Positions 22,156 through 34,559 of a stretch of 64,000 nucleotides of DNA are shown here, in pieces. The first letter of the stretch is position 1, and each line of letters starts with the position of its first letter. Under the pieces are notes generated by a model that worked only from the letters and a program-made list of their open reading frames with translations, did not search any database and was not told the origin of the DNA. The stretch is from Cololabis saira (Eukaryota; Chordata; Actinopteri; Beloniformes; Belonidae): positions 19,949,017-20,013,016 of the forward strand of contig NC_084587.1 of NCBI RefSeq assembly GCF_033807715.1, in the 5' to 3' direction. The translations under genes were made by a program, and so were the position numbers.

Positions 22156-25035
22156 AGAACAACTGATTAAAAACTTAAAGGTGCGATGACACAAGAGACC
22201 ACAGGCACCAAAGCCTCGTTCTGCGTGATGAAAGGAACCTGTGATCATAAGAAACGAAAATCACCTTTCACGTCAGGTCTTTCACGCTTTTAACAGCTGA
22301 GCTTTACTAGTTGACCCAACTAAGGATGTATTTATTTTTGTTAGGTAACTTTTGCAATATACAAAAAAGACAAAAAAAAAAAAAAGAATCTCTGGTGCTT
22401 TCAGTCTAACACACAAGGATCTGTTTTAGCTGAAAACAAAGTTTCATTTTTGCTGGCTTTACTTGTTACAAAACTTTGGAGATGTAATCTTGGCATAAAA
22501 CACTGACTTTGTAAATGACCGTTTTTCCCGGTGCTAATGTGTGTGCTTATTACCATTACTTTAATTCTAATGCCTTCACACTAAAACCACAAGACATTAT
22601 TAGAGCGATAATTACCTGTTAACTGAGTACTGGACACTGAAAAATCCCATTACTGACAAGACCATCAGCATCACAAAAGTTTTTGGAAAGTCAGTGTTTC
22701 TTGAAGCACTTTTTGATGATTAGAATAAAAACTTTGATGATTTATTTAAATCAAAAACACGGATTATATTGTATTGTTGCAACTTTCATGAATTAATAAC
22801 AATGGATCATAGATGAGATCCTGAAACGTTTCAATTACATGCAAAATAATCTTTAAAACTATCATTACTTTGGTGCTTTTATCACTTACCGAAGTCGTTT
22901 ATACTGTAAAACTGAACCAATCTCATGGTGCATTTTTAAACATTTTGAGAAAAACATCATGTTTTACTTTTACCAGGTTTATTACGTTCTCAGCAACTGT
23001 TGTTAATGTTCCTTACAGCGGGTTTAAAGATCAAACTTGCTTAGTGAATATTTCATGTAGTTTTATGCGGTGCTCGGTATATGTGGTTTTATACACTGAG
23101 GGACACAGAACAGGGTAAGCTCAGTGTCGGTTTCGGAGGGCAGCTGGCTTGCTGTGGGGTTTTTACTTATTGTAATCTAACTGTAAGATAAACAGGTGAA
23201 ATTTGTACAGTAAATTAATTTTCTTTTTGAATTTACTGTTAGAGAGTTTGTGTTGTAAAAAGTGCTGACGGCCTGTTTCATTGTATTTCTTCTGATCAAC
23301 TGATTTTTATTTCATAAGGTGCTATTCAACCTACTATAAACATACAATGTGAGAGTCTTTGGGCAGTGAGAAGGCTTTTAAATAATGTACAGTATAAACT
23401 TGTCATATACCTCAAACCTAGTTAGGCAATAGGATTTTTACATATCTTTTGTCATTTATATATAATTTTCAAAAATATTAACAGCAAAAGTTTAGGCCAC
23501 CAAAAGGCATAAAAGTTCATTTCTTACTTTCAAGGTGCTATGAAAGTACTACTTGAACTTTGGAGTTACTGTCAAAATCAGGGACATTTTCGACTAACTT
23601 TGTGTACATCTTCACCACCTGTATTCATCTTGTCTTTTTCCACATGCAGGGACTTTCCATTGCATCCTGAATCCCAATAGCATTCTCGGCTGATACAGTT
23701 CACACACAAAACAAATATATGTATTTTGTAAGGAAAAAAACAAAAATACTGTCCTGCAAATTTCAGCAAAAAATTTGTAGCTAGTAAGATGGTGGCATTC
23801 TTTCACAAGTAATCTGAACATATATGCACTGAGCTGATTAAAGGGAATGATGAGTCAAAGGCAATCTGTTTGCTTTTGCTATGAGGCAAGACCAGGGCTG
23901 TGATTAATGTAGTAGCACATCTTTGTGCCTGTGTATATATCCATTTATTTATAACCACTAAGCAATTTTATAATGATTTCTTCCCTCTGTGCTCCATAAA
24001 ATTGATGCAATGTAATTGAATGACATTACATTATAGTTATAAGACTCACCCCATTCTTTCACATATGAATTTTCTGAAAGCACTTCCTTTATTTTTCAGG
24101 AAAAGTATGTAGTAAAGAATTACAAAATGCTTTATTTAAACAAATTGTATATGTTTAAAAAAAATAAAAAATAAATTATGTCATATTGTACATACCAAGA
24201 ATTTGTATAGCGGGAGTATAACTCACGTTTTGATATTCATGTAGGTTATTTTTGTTCTGTCAAATTGACCCACAGCTCCTCATATATCATCTTAAAATAA
24301 AAAATAAAAATAATAAAAAAAATTAAAAATAAACTAAACCAAACAAAAAAAAAATTCTTTAGGTTTTTTTCAGGTTGATTATGGCTGGGGTAACCAAGAA
24401 GTTTCTTTCTTTTTTTGTTTGTTGTTTTTTTTTTGTAAATATTTTACTCACTGTCACAGCAATGTTTACAGTTAATAGAATGATGCTAGCTCAGTCGTTA
24501 GAAGTTCTAGTTTTATTAACTTCTTTTGTAAAATAGATCTTCACACAAAAATGTTGAACTTCATTGTACAGGACCCAGCTACAGTAGCAGGTTGTCGTTC
24601 AGAAAGCCACGGTGCCGGAAGACATAGCGGGTTAAAAGCATAGCCATACTTGAAGATGCTTCAGAGTGTTTCTGAGGGAGTCAACATTACTTGAATGACT
24701 TTCCTGGCTTGACTTGTGCATTTCATGTGCTCAGCTCAAAGGTTAAGCTAGCAGTTTGTACACACTTGGTCTTTTTGCAGTTAAGACACTAAAGGTATAA
24801 AAATGTGCAACTTTTTTTTTTTTTTTGACATTTTACTTTTTAAATCTTCCCTAGTTCTCTCAAAGTTTGGTATGCTACAAAAAATTATTTAAGGATGGGT
24901 AATACTGTAAGTATTGTAATGTAATGGATGCAGTTTATTTGAAAAGTTGTTTATTATATCATTCCTGATGTTGCCGACATGTGGGTGTTCTCTCTCCCCC
25001 CCTTTTTTTTTAAATAAAATTTATATTTATTTAAA
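22156..25035 (+). other. tet2: tet2 3' UTR (end approximate)
   Basis: AT-rich, non-coding sequence follows the stop codon. Candidate polyadenylation signals AATAAA lie at 24163-24168 and 25013-25018; the second is followed by a T-rich stretch. I take the distal signal as the likely main end because human TET2 also has a long 3' UTR, but no transcript evidence is available. A proximal end near 24.2 kb is equally possible. Confidence 0.6.
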
Positions 25036-25163
25036 GCAATTGGGCTTTTTTTAATTTATTCCAAGTCAATATCCGTATAACGTTAATGATTATGTCATCA
25101 ATTTGTTAAATGTGAAATGATAGGTCAGACTGGACAGAGGTAATGCTTACACCATATTTCTTT

Positions 25164-25169
25164 TTTATT
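25164..25169 (-). promoter_or_regulatory. ppa2: Candidate ppa2 polyadenylation signal
   Basis: TTTATT on the plus strand reads AATAAA on the minus strand, 443 nt beyond the ppa2 stop codon. It would place the end of the ppa2 transcript near 25145, about 100 bp from the likely distal end of the convergent tet2 transcript. Confidence 0.5.
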
Positions 25170-25611
25170 AACCCAAACGTGAGAAACATTTTCTTGTCAC
25201 ATACAAAATATTTACGGCTGCAAGAAGAAATCAAATTGATTCAAATTAGGGCATCTCTTTAAGTTTTATAGAAAGCTCAGCCTGGGTATGAATCATAAAA
25301 ATAGTGCAAGACATAAACAACATAACGTACAGTTTAAGGAGGCGACATTATTTCTGTGATAAACTTCTAAATTAAAAATTGTACCAACATTTTCTGAAGA
25401 ATCTGACGGCCAAAAACAAATCTCAATTCTTTATCTTTACTTAGTGTTACAGTGATTACCATCTGTAGTGGCTGAATTAGTAAATGGCACTTTACACAGC
25501 CGAGACTGAGCCTTTATCAAAAATAAACAGAAAGATGCAGCAGGATTGATGCCATTTCATTATGTAGTATTTTAGGGTGTACTGACATTTTCCAAACACT
25601 TCTGGGGGGCG

Positions 25612-25900
25612 TCAGACGAAATGCCACTTGTCCACTGTGAAAAATTTAGAAAGATTTAGAATTACATAAGGTAGGGAAGTTAAAAACCATAAATTAATGA
25701 AAGTCAGCAATTGCTCACCTTCTGGAGACACAGGATTTGCATTGCCAAAAGCCGGCGCCTGGACGTATCAAATGGCCATCGTGTCAAATATCACACTATG
25801 TTAAATGAAGATTTATCTGTTGTTTTTGTGTTAAACTGCTTTGGAAATTCTTACCGATTGGACAACATCTCTGGCATCATCTGCACCGCATCTATGAGGG
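25612..25900 (-). CDS. ppa2: ppa2 three small 3' exons
   Basis: Exons 25855-25900, 25719-25758 and 25612-25634 encode the divergent C-terminal tail. It reads [15 protein letters not shown], then [13 protein letters not shown], then VDKWHFV and stop. The human tail (EEARSLVESVS, then a short acidic linker and QVWHFLGK) has the same layout, and the WHF close supports the final 23-nt coding piece. The human segment between the conserved lysines and EEARSLV is longer, so a human exon or exon part has no counterpart here. Confidence 0.85.
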
Positions 25901-28900
25901 CTATCACAGCAAGAGAGGTTTTTGCTGGGCAAAAAAGTCGAAAAATTAGTGGTTTACATTCCACAGTCAACTGTAAAAGAAGGTCATACAGATACACGTT
26001 AGACAGGATTTATCTTGTTTAACTTACCATTCAATCCCTCCAGCATTGGTTTTCTTTTGCACAAGGGCCCTCCAGTGCTCGTGGGTGGAGTTGATAATTG
26101 AGAGTGCAAAGTCCTATCGGGGCAGAAGAGAAGAGTTTTGGCTTTGGAGTCATCAGTTTTTACCGATAAAACTCTAAACAACGAGATACTGACCTTGTCC
26201 TTGAATTGGCTGTTGAATCCAAACTCGTTTTCAGGCTTTCCATCAGGCACCTTATATTTCCTAAACCAGTCAACGGTGGCCTCTAAATGACCCGGTCGGG
26301 TCTTGCGGACATCCTCTATACCTGAAGGAGAAAAAAAAAGACAAAAGAATTAGGGGACCCATGAGCAGTTTGTCAATCTAGATATAAATCTTTTTTTTGT
26401 GCGTGTTTGTTTACATGGAGCACATATTATGACAGAAATGTTGCCTTGTCTTAATTTTGCAATTTTAGCAAATGTTTTCAGTAGTTTTTATTAAGAAATT
26501 GTGGAGAAAAAAAAATACAGGATACCAAAATAAACTATCTAAGCAGATAATGCACGTACGATAATTGATATAGGATAGCGGTTTCCAAATAAAACAACTA
26601 AAAGAGGGGTTTTATTTAACAATACATGTATAAAATACTAAGAAAAAGCCCAAATACCCCGCCCCAAAAACATGAAAATTTCCACTGTCCTTATCTTAAC
26701 CTTGTATTTATAAGTCAAATACACTACAAACCAAATCTCAAGCAGCGGTAGCTGCTTTAATACTCGTCTCATCCAGTCAAGAGCAGATCTGACAGCTGTG
26801 AAGGCTGCTTCAAGATCTAATCCTGTCAAGATACGCATTACTTCTGATAGCGCTGCTGTTTTACTGTGTGCCGTTTCGCTTACACGTGACATTCTTGGCC
26901 ACAACATGCAGATATAAACATGAATTCCCACGCAGATATAAATCATTCTTGAACAGAGTTTTTCAGGCTAGAGAATGAGAAGGGCTAATTCAAAATCATG
27001 ATAATGGTTTGTGAAGGACTGGTGACCTTTCTAGGATGTACACTGCAAAAACCCATTTTCAAGAAAGTCATAAAGCCTTGTTTCAAGAAAATTAGAGGAT
27101 ATCTTTTGAAAATTTTGCTAGTTTAAAGAATTCTATTCTAGAAATTTTTTCTTACCCCATTAGCACAGAATTCTTGCTTAAAATAAGCAAAGTTTTGACT
27201 AGATTTATGGAATTTTATTTCTAGAGGTGCTGATTTTGCAGTGTACTCCTGCAAGTATTAACGGGGTATAGACAATGAATGAATGAATGAATGAATGAAT
27301 GAATGAATGAATGAATGAATGAATGAATAATAACTTTTGATATAATTCTTTTAAAACACCCACTATTTAAGTTCTTGGCATCAGGGTCTTCAGCATTGAT
27401 GGCGATGACCTTCCAGTCCATTTCTCCCTCGTCGATCATGGCCAAGATGCCGAGCACTTTAACTTGGATCACCTGGCCCGGGGAGCACACCTGAAGAAAA
27501 AAACAACAGATGACAAACTATCAGAAATACAATCCCCAAAGTGACATTTCTAAGGTGTCTGCAAGAAACATACTGCACCGATATGAAGCCCATATACTAA
27601 CATGCAGCGGTATTACCTGGGTTCCGATGTCACAAACGTCAATCGGATCATTGTCACCGCAGCAGTTTGTGTCTTTATCTTCATGACCTGGGTCCTCCCA
27701 CGTCTTGAATAAAGAACAGTTCAAAAGCATAAAGGATCTACATTTTCTGTAAAACACTTCACGCCTTCTTGACAAAATACACAATGAACAGACTCAGGAA
27801 CAAAGACACCCACCTATGGTGTATAGCACTGAAAATGACTGCTTGAATTGAATAATTATTAACTAAAATGGACTTATTTGTGAGGTACTGACAAGGATAA
27901 AAATATGGCATGAATAATATGGAGATATGGGATGAAACGATTCAAAACAGAAACGTCATTTTTTTGTTGCAGGTATGTCCTCTTACGTCACAAAATGAAA
28001 ACACATTTGAGTTATGGAGGTTTTCAATCAATATGAAATCAAACCTGTGTTGAAAATACCCCCCCGGGATCAAACGGTTACCTTACCTGTGGTAGTGCTC
28101 CGTAATTCCAAATGTAACCTTTATGGGGAAAAATGTTGGCAACATATCGCAGCTTTCCTTTCTTCATATCTTGTTTGATGGGATTCAGCGGTTCCTTTGT
28201 TGCAATCTGAAAAATAAAGAGATTAGGAAAGTGACTTAATCTAGAGCAGATTTTACAACATTTGCGGTACAGAAGAAAACACACTGGTTGAGGTACTGCT
28301 GTCACATCCATCTGGTACTGACTTTAGATAGTTGATTTAGCGTGTACATTTCTCTCATTTAAAGTGGCTGTAATATTTTAAAGTGGAATTTTCATACATG
28401 ACATTTTGTTGCTGCATTAAAAGTTTAGGATTTAAATTGTAACCCCACTTTATTTTGCTTTTATAACACATACAAATGGATTAACTCTATGTTTGCATTA
28501 AGTGTTTATTAAGTGTTTTCTTCTTCTATACCAAAACTATGATGTATGTTCACTGTATCAGGGGACCCTATGTTGTAACCGCCGCCGTAGCCTGATGTGC
28601 ACCTCCATACAAATGCGACTTTGCGTCACGTTGGCACGAACCACAACAAATGTCAGTGGGCATTGTGTCCTACAGTAATTCATTTTTGTCTGTCTGTGTT
28701 CGTTCACTGTTGCTTGTACTGACACCATCAAACACTAGGTGGCGGTGCAGGTTCATTCGTGCAGTGCAGAGCTTTAGGGCCAATCCCAATACACCCCCTA
28801 CTTTCTACCACTAGCCCTAAAAATGAAGCCACAGGCGTAGGGCCCTTGTAATCTTCCCTAGGGATTGGGACACCACTCGTTACTTCACTGCGTGGTTTAC

Positions 28901-31900
28901 GTTCGGGTACGTAAGCGACTGCGTAGTTACGTTTGGACATACGTCACACCATATCAGGAAGCCGACAGCTAAAAGCAAGCTAGAAGCTGTTTTAATTTCC
29001 GCTGTAGCGCTGTTAATATGCCACTTTATTAAGTTTTAATATTTTTTCAGGCGTAAAAGTAAAAGGCGTTAAGATCCCCAACCTGGGCTCAGTTTATCCA
29101 AATAACACCTGTTTTGATTCAGTCTGAAAATGATGACGTAAAGCATTCTGGGAAATTTTTCTAGCCCTCGGTAAGCTAGTGAGCATCTGAAAACCCGCGC
29201 TCTGAAGGGCTAGATTCATACCCCCTAGCCCTCGATATGTGCACTACCCCTAGATGAAAATTCCTCCGGAACTAAGACTGTCATTGCAGTTTTTCCACTA
29301 AAGGTTGGTTGCAAAAGCGAGTCAGTCTCCTTTGACTCCCATGATAAAATGTCCAACTTTAGAGCAGAAGTCTGGTTAAAAAATAACAAAAACGTTTTGG
29401 TATCAGTCGTTAGATTTCACGTCCATGACAACTCTAATGGGGGTGAATTTATTTGTTACACGCCAGGAGAGTTCATATCAAGTATTGAATCTAATTTTAA
29501 TATGATTGATTGGCAGTCGGCTCAACCAGTGGCTAGCTGCCATCACTTCCTCATCTGTAATCATCATGCTACCGCACTTAGTGAAGCAACCACCTGTAAG
29601 AACAGCATCAGGTAAACGCAGCGGCCATTCTTGATTTCAACGTCTGGATATTTCGGCAGGGTTTGGCTTAAGGAGCTGGTAGCAAAGCTAACTTTGATTG
29701 ACATATTGTGGGTGTTTCTGTGGCTTAGAAGCAACGTGGTTGTGCACCACACAAAGAAAAAGCTCAATGAAATTCATACATAAGGTACACCTGATTATAG
29801 GGCGCACTGCCAATTTTTTAGAAAAATTAAGGATTTTTGTGCCTTATAATGCCGAAAATAGGGTAATTATGGGACTCAACAGATAATGACTATTAGATCT
29901 AATTTACAAATAGAGATGGGACTGATCCAATCTGCTACAGATATTGGGTCCAAGATAAACTTAATTCACCGAATGGAATCAGAATGATACCACTGAAATA
30001 AATAAAATTCAATCCTTTATGTTTTTACTGTTGAAAAAGCCCTACTTGATATATTCTGTTCAGATGAAGTGTTGTTTGTAATTCTTTTGACGGGTTAGAT
30101 TATGTAGATGTTTTTTTACAGTTGAAGTTTTATATCAAACATTTAATTCAAAAACATAAGACAAAAAGAACAAACAAACTTTGATATTGGAATAAGTATT
30201 GGATTTCTTTAAGGATTCTGATATTCTGATTTTTCAGGAGTATTTACTACAATTAAATCATGATTCTAAAAAAAGTGGTTTGGGGCATTTCTACAAACCA
30301 AACAACTGATAACAGAATAGATTCTAGAAAAATTAATAACACGACTATTAAATACATTTGACGTCACCAAATTGTACAATGTCAGGACTAGGATCCAAGC
30401 TACCCTCTGCTTTTTTTAAATTTTATTTGACAGTTGCATGTTTATTCCATCAGTTTCCAGATAGAAGAAAGTGAAAATACAGAAAAACCAGACTTAAGAA
30501 TGCTGGATTTTTATGGTCCCTACGTGATTCTGCTGGCTCGGCAAATGCCCATCAAGGATCATAAAGGCACCAATACTTCAGAATATAAATGATAGCTGAA
30601 TGAAACATGACAATACAATACGTGACAAACTTTAACACGCTATCACATGTCAAAAATGAAGTAGAAGAATCATCTTTATTCAATGATTTGAAAAACAGCC
30701 TTCACAAAGATTAATATTTTAGATTTGTATTTACCTCCATTTTAGCATTTGACCATCGAGGTACCTCCACCACCATGTTATAGAGCACCTGAAAGCAAAC
30801 AAGACCGCCAGCAACAGCGTACACTGAAGTGGGCAATTTCAGCCAGAAAAAAAGACTTTTGAATTAAGCGATACCTCATTTTCATTCTTGAGCTTTTTAG
30901 CGGGCACGCCATTATCCTGTTAAGAGAAAAAAAAAAATGAATCTCTGCTTCAGAGATGCTTCTCTGTTTTAAAACTCTGTTGTGAAAGGGTGTTACCTGT
31001 TCGGACTCCACAACAAGTGGGATATCGTGGAATGGTGAAATGTATTTTCCTTCCAAGGTTTCTAGGAAGGAATAAGAAAAACATATTTGTCAATGAAAAA
31101 CAAATATTATGAGAAATACTCTACTTTAGCATCCACAACAGAATGACAGACATCTAGGGACTATGGGTCATCTTCATAACCGTGTAGGGCACTAATCAGA
31201 TTTCTGCATGTCTTTTGATCACATTCAAAAGTTTTCCTTGACACAGAACATTTTCTCAACATGAGCTGTACTTGCAGCAAAATGGCAATTTAATGTCAGC
31301 CCTGGCAGCAGCAGACCTATGTCAAATAGAAACCAACCAAGTCTCTGACTCACTAAATGTCATTCCTCTTTAAGTGCTGGTGTGAATTGGGTGAATAAAA
31401 ACAAATCTAGAAATCTAAAACTTGCCTATTTTGGTAGTAGGGATCCAGGTCCATGACAGCAGAGGACAGGAACTCCAGAGGCAGCAGTTTGTGCGACCTT
31501 AGCTCTCGACTAAGAGGGACTCACTAACAAAAATGTTCACAGCTTACCATTTATTAATAAACCTGAGGTTGTTTTAGTGATTAAGGGGTCTTTAAAACCC
31601 ATAGAAACATATAACTTTAAAGGGTTAAGGCTTTTAATATGATTTTATTTTAATTTATATATTTTTGCCCTTAATTTATGTGTTAATTTTGCATAGTTAT
31701 ACTTAATAATATGGGCATTGCTTCTTTTTTTTCGTTCGTTTTTGTTTTGTATTTGTTTTTTGTTATTACATGTATCTCTTCATTTGTTGTTATGTATTGG
31801 TTTGTTAAAATATCAAATACATGCACCATGTTGTTTTTTCAGAAAAGGGAAAAAAGAAATAAAAATTGATTAAAAAAAAACTTTAAAAGGGTTCTGCTTC

Positions 31901-31957
31901 TGCTTCTCTCCACCAGCTGAATTATAAAAATGAACCTCCATTTGGTTTTTCTCTAAC

Positions 31958-31990
<33 letters not shown>

Positions 31991-32775
31991 CCACACTTGG
32001 GTGACACTTGTGACTTCTCCCATTATTTTAACATAAAGTATGTTTAAACTTTCCTAAAGTTGACATGAGCAGGGGTTTTTTGTGTGTGCGTGTGTGAAAA
32101 ACGTGACTCCTGAAAAGAGGAAGCAGCACCACAACGTGGGGATGAAACACCTCTTCCTCTTCCTATAAACCAGTTCAATGCGCTCCAACTTCAGGTCTGG
32201 CACTTAGTTTAGATATTCAACTTAATTGGTTTAAAAGAAAAACGGAAGATGAAACAAAATGAGAGAGAACACAGACAAACACGCCCATTCAAAGCCTAAA
32301 TTATGGTTCCGCGTTAAATCGACGCAGAGCCTACGCCGTATGGTACGCGGCGACGCGCTTCGTACGGTGTGCGTCTCCGCGTAACCTACGCCGTAGGCTC
32401 TTCGTTGCTGTTACGCGGAACCATAAATCAGCCTCAAGACAGCACTAAACAATTCAAAGGTCAAACGTCTACCTTTGATTACCTGGGTTTCACCAGTGAG
32501 ACATTGGCCGGCTAGTAACATTTAAACCTTTAAATGTTGTACAGGACACACATAAACCCTGTCAGAATGGCGGGGGTTAACTTACTAAAATAAATGCGGT
32601 AGTCGGGAGAATTCGGCTGTCCTCTCTGCTCCGTTTGATAGTGCATCGTTTTTCTCAAGTAATACAGGTGAGGCAAAGTTGTTGCTTGTGTCACGACTTT
32701 ATTAGCAGAAGCTGAATATGGAGTGAGAACTGTGTCCAGGCAGCGGAGCGCGGAGCGCCGCAGCAGAGAGCTCAT
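25612..32775 (-). CDS. ppa2: Mitochondrial inorganic pyrophosphatase PPA2, complete coding region in twelve exons
   Basis: PPA2 hydrolyses inorganic pyrophosphate to two phosphates in the mitochondrial matrix, using divalent metal. Exons in transcript order (plus coordinates): 32586-32775, 30997-31061, 30875-30916, 30735-30788, 28087-28206, 27617-27703, 27364-27490, 26194-26321, 26028-26113, 25855-25900, 25719-25758, 25612-25634. They sum to 1008 nt, giving 335 aa; human PPA2 has 334. The N-terminus is Arg/Ser-rich and lacks acids ([12 protein letters not shown]), consistent with a mitochondrial presequence. The core has [41 protein letters not shown], the family signature DNDPIDV at residues 174-180, [18 protein letters not shown] and [11 protein letters not shown]. 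These match the eukaryotic family I soluble pyrophosphatases. The start at 32775 is chosen because it aligns with the human start and has A at -3; an in-frame ATG at 32844 would add 23 residues. Confidence 0.96.
27011..27330 (+). repeat. Degenerate retroposon 3' tail ending in (GAAT)n
   Basis: The segments ggactggtgacctttctagg and aacggggtatagacaatg resemble the 3' ends of fish retroposons that finish in an ATGGATGG-like tail. Here the tail is (GAAT)n from about 27273 to 27328. A second copy lies near 42600-42770. A MITE interrupts this copy at 27039-27243. Confidence 0.65.
27039..27243. mobile_element. MITE with CACTGCAAAA termini inside a retroposon tail
   Basis: The inverted termini cactgcaaaa (27041) and ttttgcagtg (27234-27243) bound about 200 bp of AT-rich, non-coding sequence. 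This type of terminus is common in short teleost DNA elements. The flanks read together as one older retroposon tail (..ctaggatgta / ctcctgcaag..), so this element interrupts it. It lies in ppa2 intron 7. Confidence 0.75.
27364..28206 (-). CDS. ppa2: ppa2 catalytic exons 5-7
   Basis: Exons 28087-28206, 27617-27703 and 27364-27490 carry most of the active site. These include [30 protein letters not shown], the metal-binding signature DNDPIDV, and [13 protein letters not shown]. The aspartates of the signature and the following Asp/Glu residues bind Mg2+ in this family. The last of these exons ends with the less usual but valid donor A|GTGGGT, chosen because only that phase joins to the following exon ([10 protein letters not shown]). 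Confidence 0.93.
28780..29260. repeat. Possible short DNA-element copy in ppa2 intron 4
   Basis: The start, gggccaatcccaatacaccc, and the Ccc/Tag-rich sequence with several ccctag-type motifs resemble a common teleost dispersed repeat. The ends are not clear inverted repeats, so the boundaries are approximate. I see no coding sequence in it. Confidence 0.4.
29320..29535. repeat. Dispersed repeat, copy A (partner at 56.2 kb)
   Basis: About 215 bp shares an ordered series of motifs with 56205-56430, including atttcacatccatgacaact-like, ccaggagagtt.atatcaag, aatatgattgattg.cagt and ggctca.cca.tggctag. The two copies lie in introns of different genes (ppa2 and arhgef38) in the same orientation. 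The family is not identified. Confidence 0.75.
31957..31990. repeat. (AAT)n microsatellite in ppa2 intron 1
   Basis: About eleven uninterrupted AAT units lie between exon 2 and exon 1 of ppa2. Confidence 0.95.
32292..32436. mobile_element. Palindromic MITE, copy 1
   Basis: About 145 bp of almost complete inverted repeat. It starts aagcct.aattatggttcc and ends ggaaccataaatcagcc, with a CpG-rich stem containing CGCGGCGACGCGC-type sequence. Two more copies lie at 46200-46343 and 49570-49701. This copy sits in ppa2 intron 1, about 150 bp from exon 1, so it is close to the promoter. It has no coding capacity. Confidence 0.88.
32586..32775 (-). CDS. ppa2: ppa2 exon 1 with mitochondrial presequence
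   Basis: It encodes the first 63 residues: a basic, Ser/Leu-rich leader followed by [19 protein letters not shown], which resembles the start of the mature human enzyme (ALYHTEERGQP). The donor is GTAAGT in phase 1. Upstream on the minus strand is a short GC-richer segment (about 32710-32830) that probably holds the 5' UTR and promoter. A palindromic MITE sits about 150 bp downstream in intron 1 (32292-32436). Confidence 0.93.
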
Positions 32776-33001
32776 TGTACAGTCTGGTGGAGTCGGTTCC
32801 TGCTTCCCATCCAGTCCTCCGTGCTTCCGGTCTATGACTTTCAAAATAAAAGTGTCGTCTAACTATACCTCTGAAAGCATATACGTATACTTAGGGGACC
32901 TATTATGAAATCTAATACCTATTTTAAACAGGCCTTGAATGTCTTAAAAACAAGCTTTTGATTGTTTTTGCTAAATTAATTATACATTCAGCCTATACAA
33001 C

Positions 33002-33225
33002 CAGTGTTTCCCAACCCTGCTCGTCAAGGCCCACTGTCCTGCACGTTTTAGATGTTTCCCTTCATCATCACACCTGATTCTAATTAATGGTCCTAATTAG
33101 CTTGTCATCAAGGCCTGCACAATTCTGTTGATGACACAGCCACTTGTATCACAGTGTGCTGAAGCAGGGTAACATCTAAAACATGCAGGACAGTGGGCCT
33201 CGAGGACCAGGGTTGGGAAACACTG
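33002..33225. mobile_element. hAT-like non-autonomous element
   Basis: Long inverted termini, cagtgtttcccaaccctg at the left and cagggttgggaaacactg at the right, bound 224 bp of non-coding sequence with extended internal palindromy (gcccactgtcctgca / tgcaggacagtgggc). CAGTG ends and this layout are typical of teleost hAT MITEs. I could not see an exact 8-bp target duplication. Confidence 0.82.
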
Positions 33226-33239
33226 CTCTAAACCATCGG

Positions 33240-33733
33240 TGCGTCCGAAATGCCATACTAAACAGTATATACTAAAAAGTATACTTAAATTTGGCACACT
33301 TTTGAGTAAATATCAGTAGTGTGCATTAATTCGGACGTACTATTAAGACTGCACACATCACGTCAGGAAGTGACGTGTCACAGCAGCAGTAGCAGCACTC
33401 CGCTCTGCTCTTTCCCGTTTATTCTGGCTGAAATAAGATGACATTATATAATATTATTATATACAAATATTATAATATTAATATGATATAATAATATTAT
33501 TATACTTAATATTATACTTATGACTATACGTATCGCTTAGCAACCAAACGCTGCTGCATTGCATTGTGGGAAGTTTCTGCTCGGCTAGTGTCCTCAATCC
33601 ACACTCATAAAATTCTGTATGAGTATGGATAGAGCATACTATTGGGTACGTTCTAATGTTTCGGGCGCACTAAAAAATTTCGCATACTCATTTTGCATAC
33701 TCATTAGGGTGGAAGTATGGGATTTCGGATGCA
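33240..33733. mobile_element. TIR element with TGCGTCCGAAAT termini
   Basis: The left end, tgcgtccgaaatgccatact, matches the reverse complement of the right end, tgcatccgaaatcccatact, with two differences. The interior holds an AT-rich palindromic stretch (about 33437-33530) and no transposase. It lies immediately beside the hAT-like element, 15 bp away. Confidence 0.8.
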
Positions 33734-33880
33734 GCCCATGTTCCCATTCTCTAACCTCATTCTCTATGTGGGATTCTGAGTGGGCGGGGCTATGATAATG
33801 AGGCACTGTGCTGATTTGCTGCCTGAATGACGCGATACACCGCTACGAAAAAATGGCGAAAGCTCTGGCCGGCGGAGTTA

Positions 33881-34276
33881 CACCGTGTCCTAACTGCATG
33901 CGATGGGAGCGAGCGTCAGCAGCAGCAAAATCAATTCCATTGCTTTATTTTCTATTGGATTGTTCTAACTGGCCGCGAGCGACACAGCGCGACGCGGCGC
34001 GCCGTTTTGAGCTGAACATTTGTTGGACGCCCAGCTTCTATTTTCTTCCTGTCGCTCGCGTTGAAAGCCGGTTGAAAGCGCTGTAGGAAACGGTCATGGA
34101 TGAGGAACGGCTGGTCCAGTTAGTTGAAATGAGAAGTTATCTCTATGATACCTCCTCATTTCACTACAAAAACCTCAATAAAGTGGCAGCTGGCAGGATG
34201 GAGATGGACAGAGAGCGTCCGATGTCACGCAGTGCGACGCGATAGTCGGACGCTCGCATGCAGTTAGGACACGGTG
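33881..34276. mobile_element. TIR element with CACCGTGTCC termini
   Basis: The inverted ends caccgtgtcctaactgcatg and catgcagttaggacacggtg are perfect over 20 bp and remain similar further in (gagcgagcgtc / gacgctcgc). The interior is CpG-rich and has no transposase. Adjacent TTA (left) and TTT (right) trinucleotides could be a decayed 3-bp target duplication, as made by Harbinger-type elements, but this is not certain. Confidence 0.78.
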
Positions 34277-34559
34277 TTTAGTTGTGGGCGTGGTTTGCAT
34301 TTTGGTTACGTAACGAAAAGGAGCAGAATCTGAACGGCTCGTAGAAGCCCCATCACACTGGATGGCTCATCCGGGCGACTGTACAGACACTGCAGAATTT
34401 GAATAGAAGTTGCTTTCCTCTTTCTCTGAGTTGGAAGGCTGAGTGGAGACCACTTTATAAATGTTAAAGCAAGAGAAAACGTGTTTTTCATAATAGTTCC
34501 CCTCTAAAAAAATATTTAAGAAGTATTATACAGGATCTAAAATATGTGATAAGACAGTG

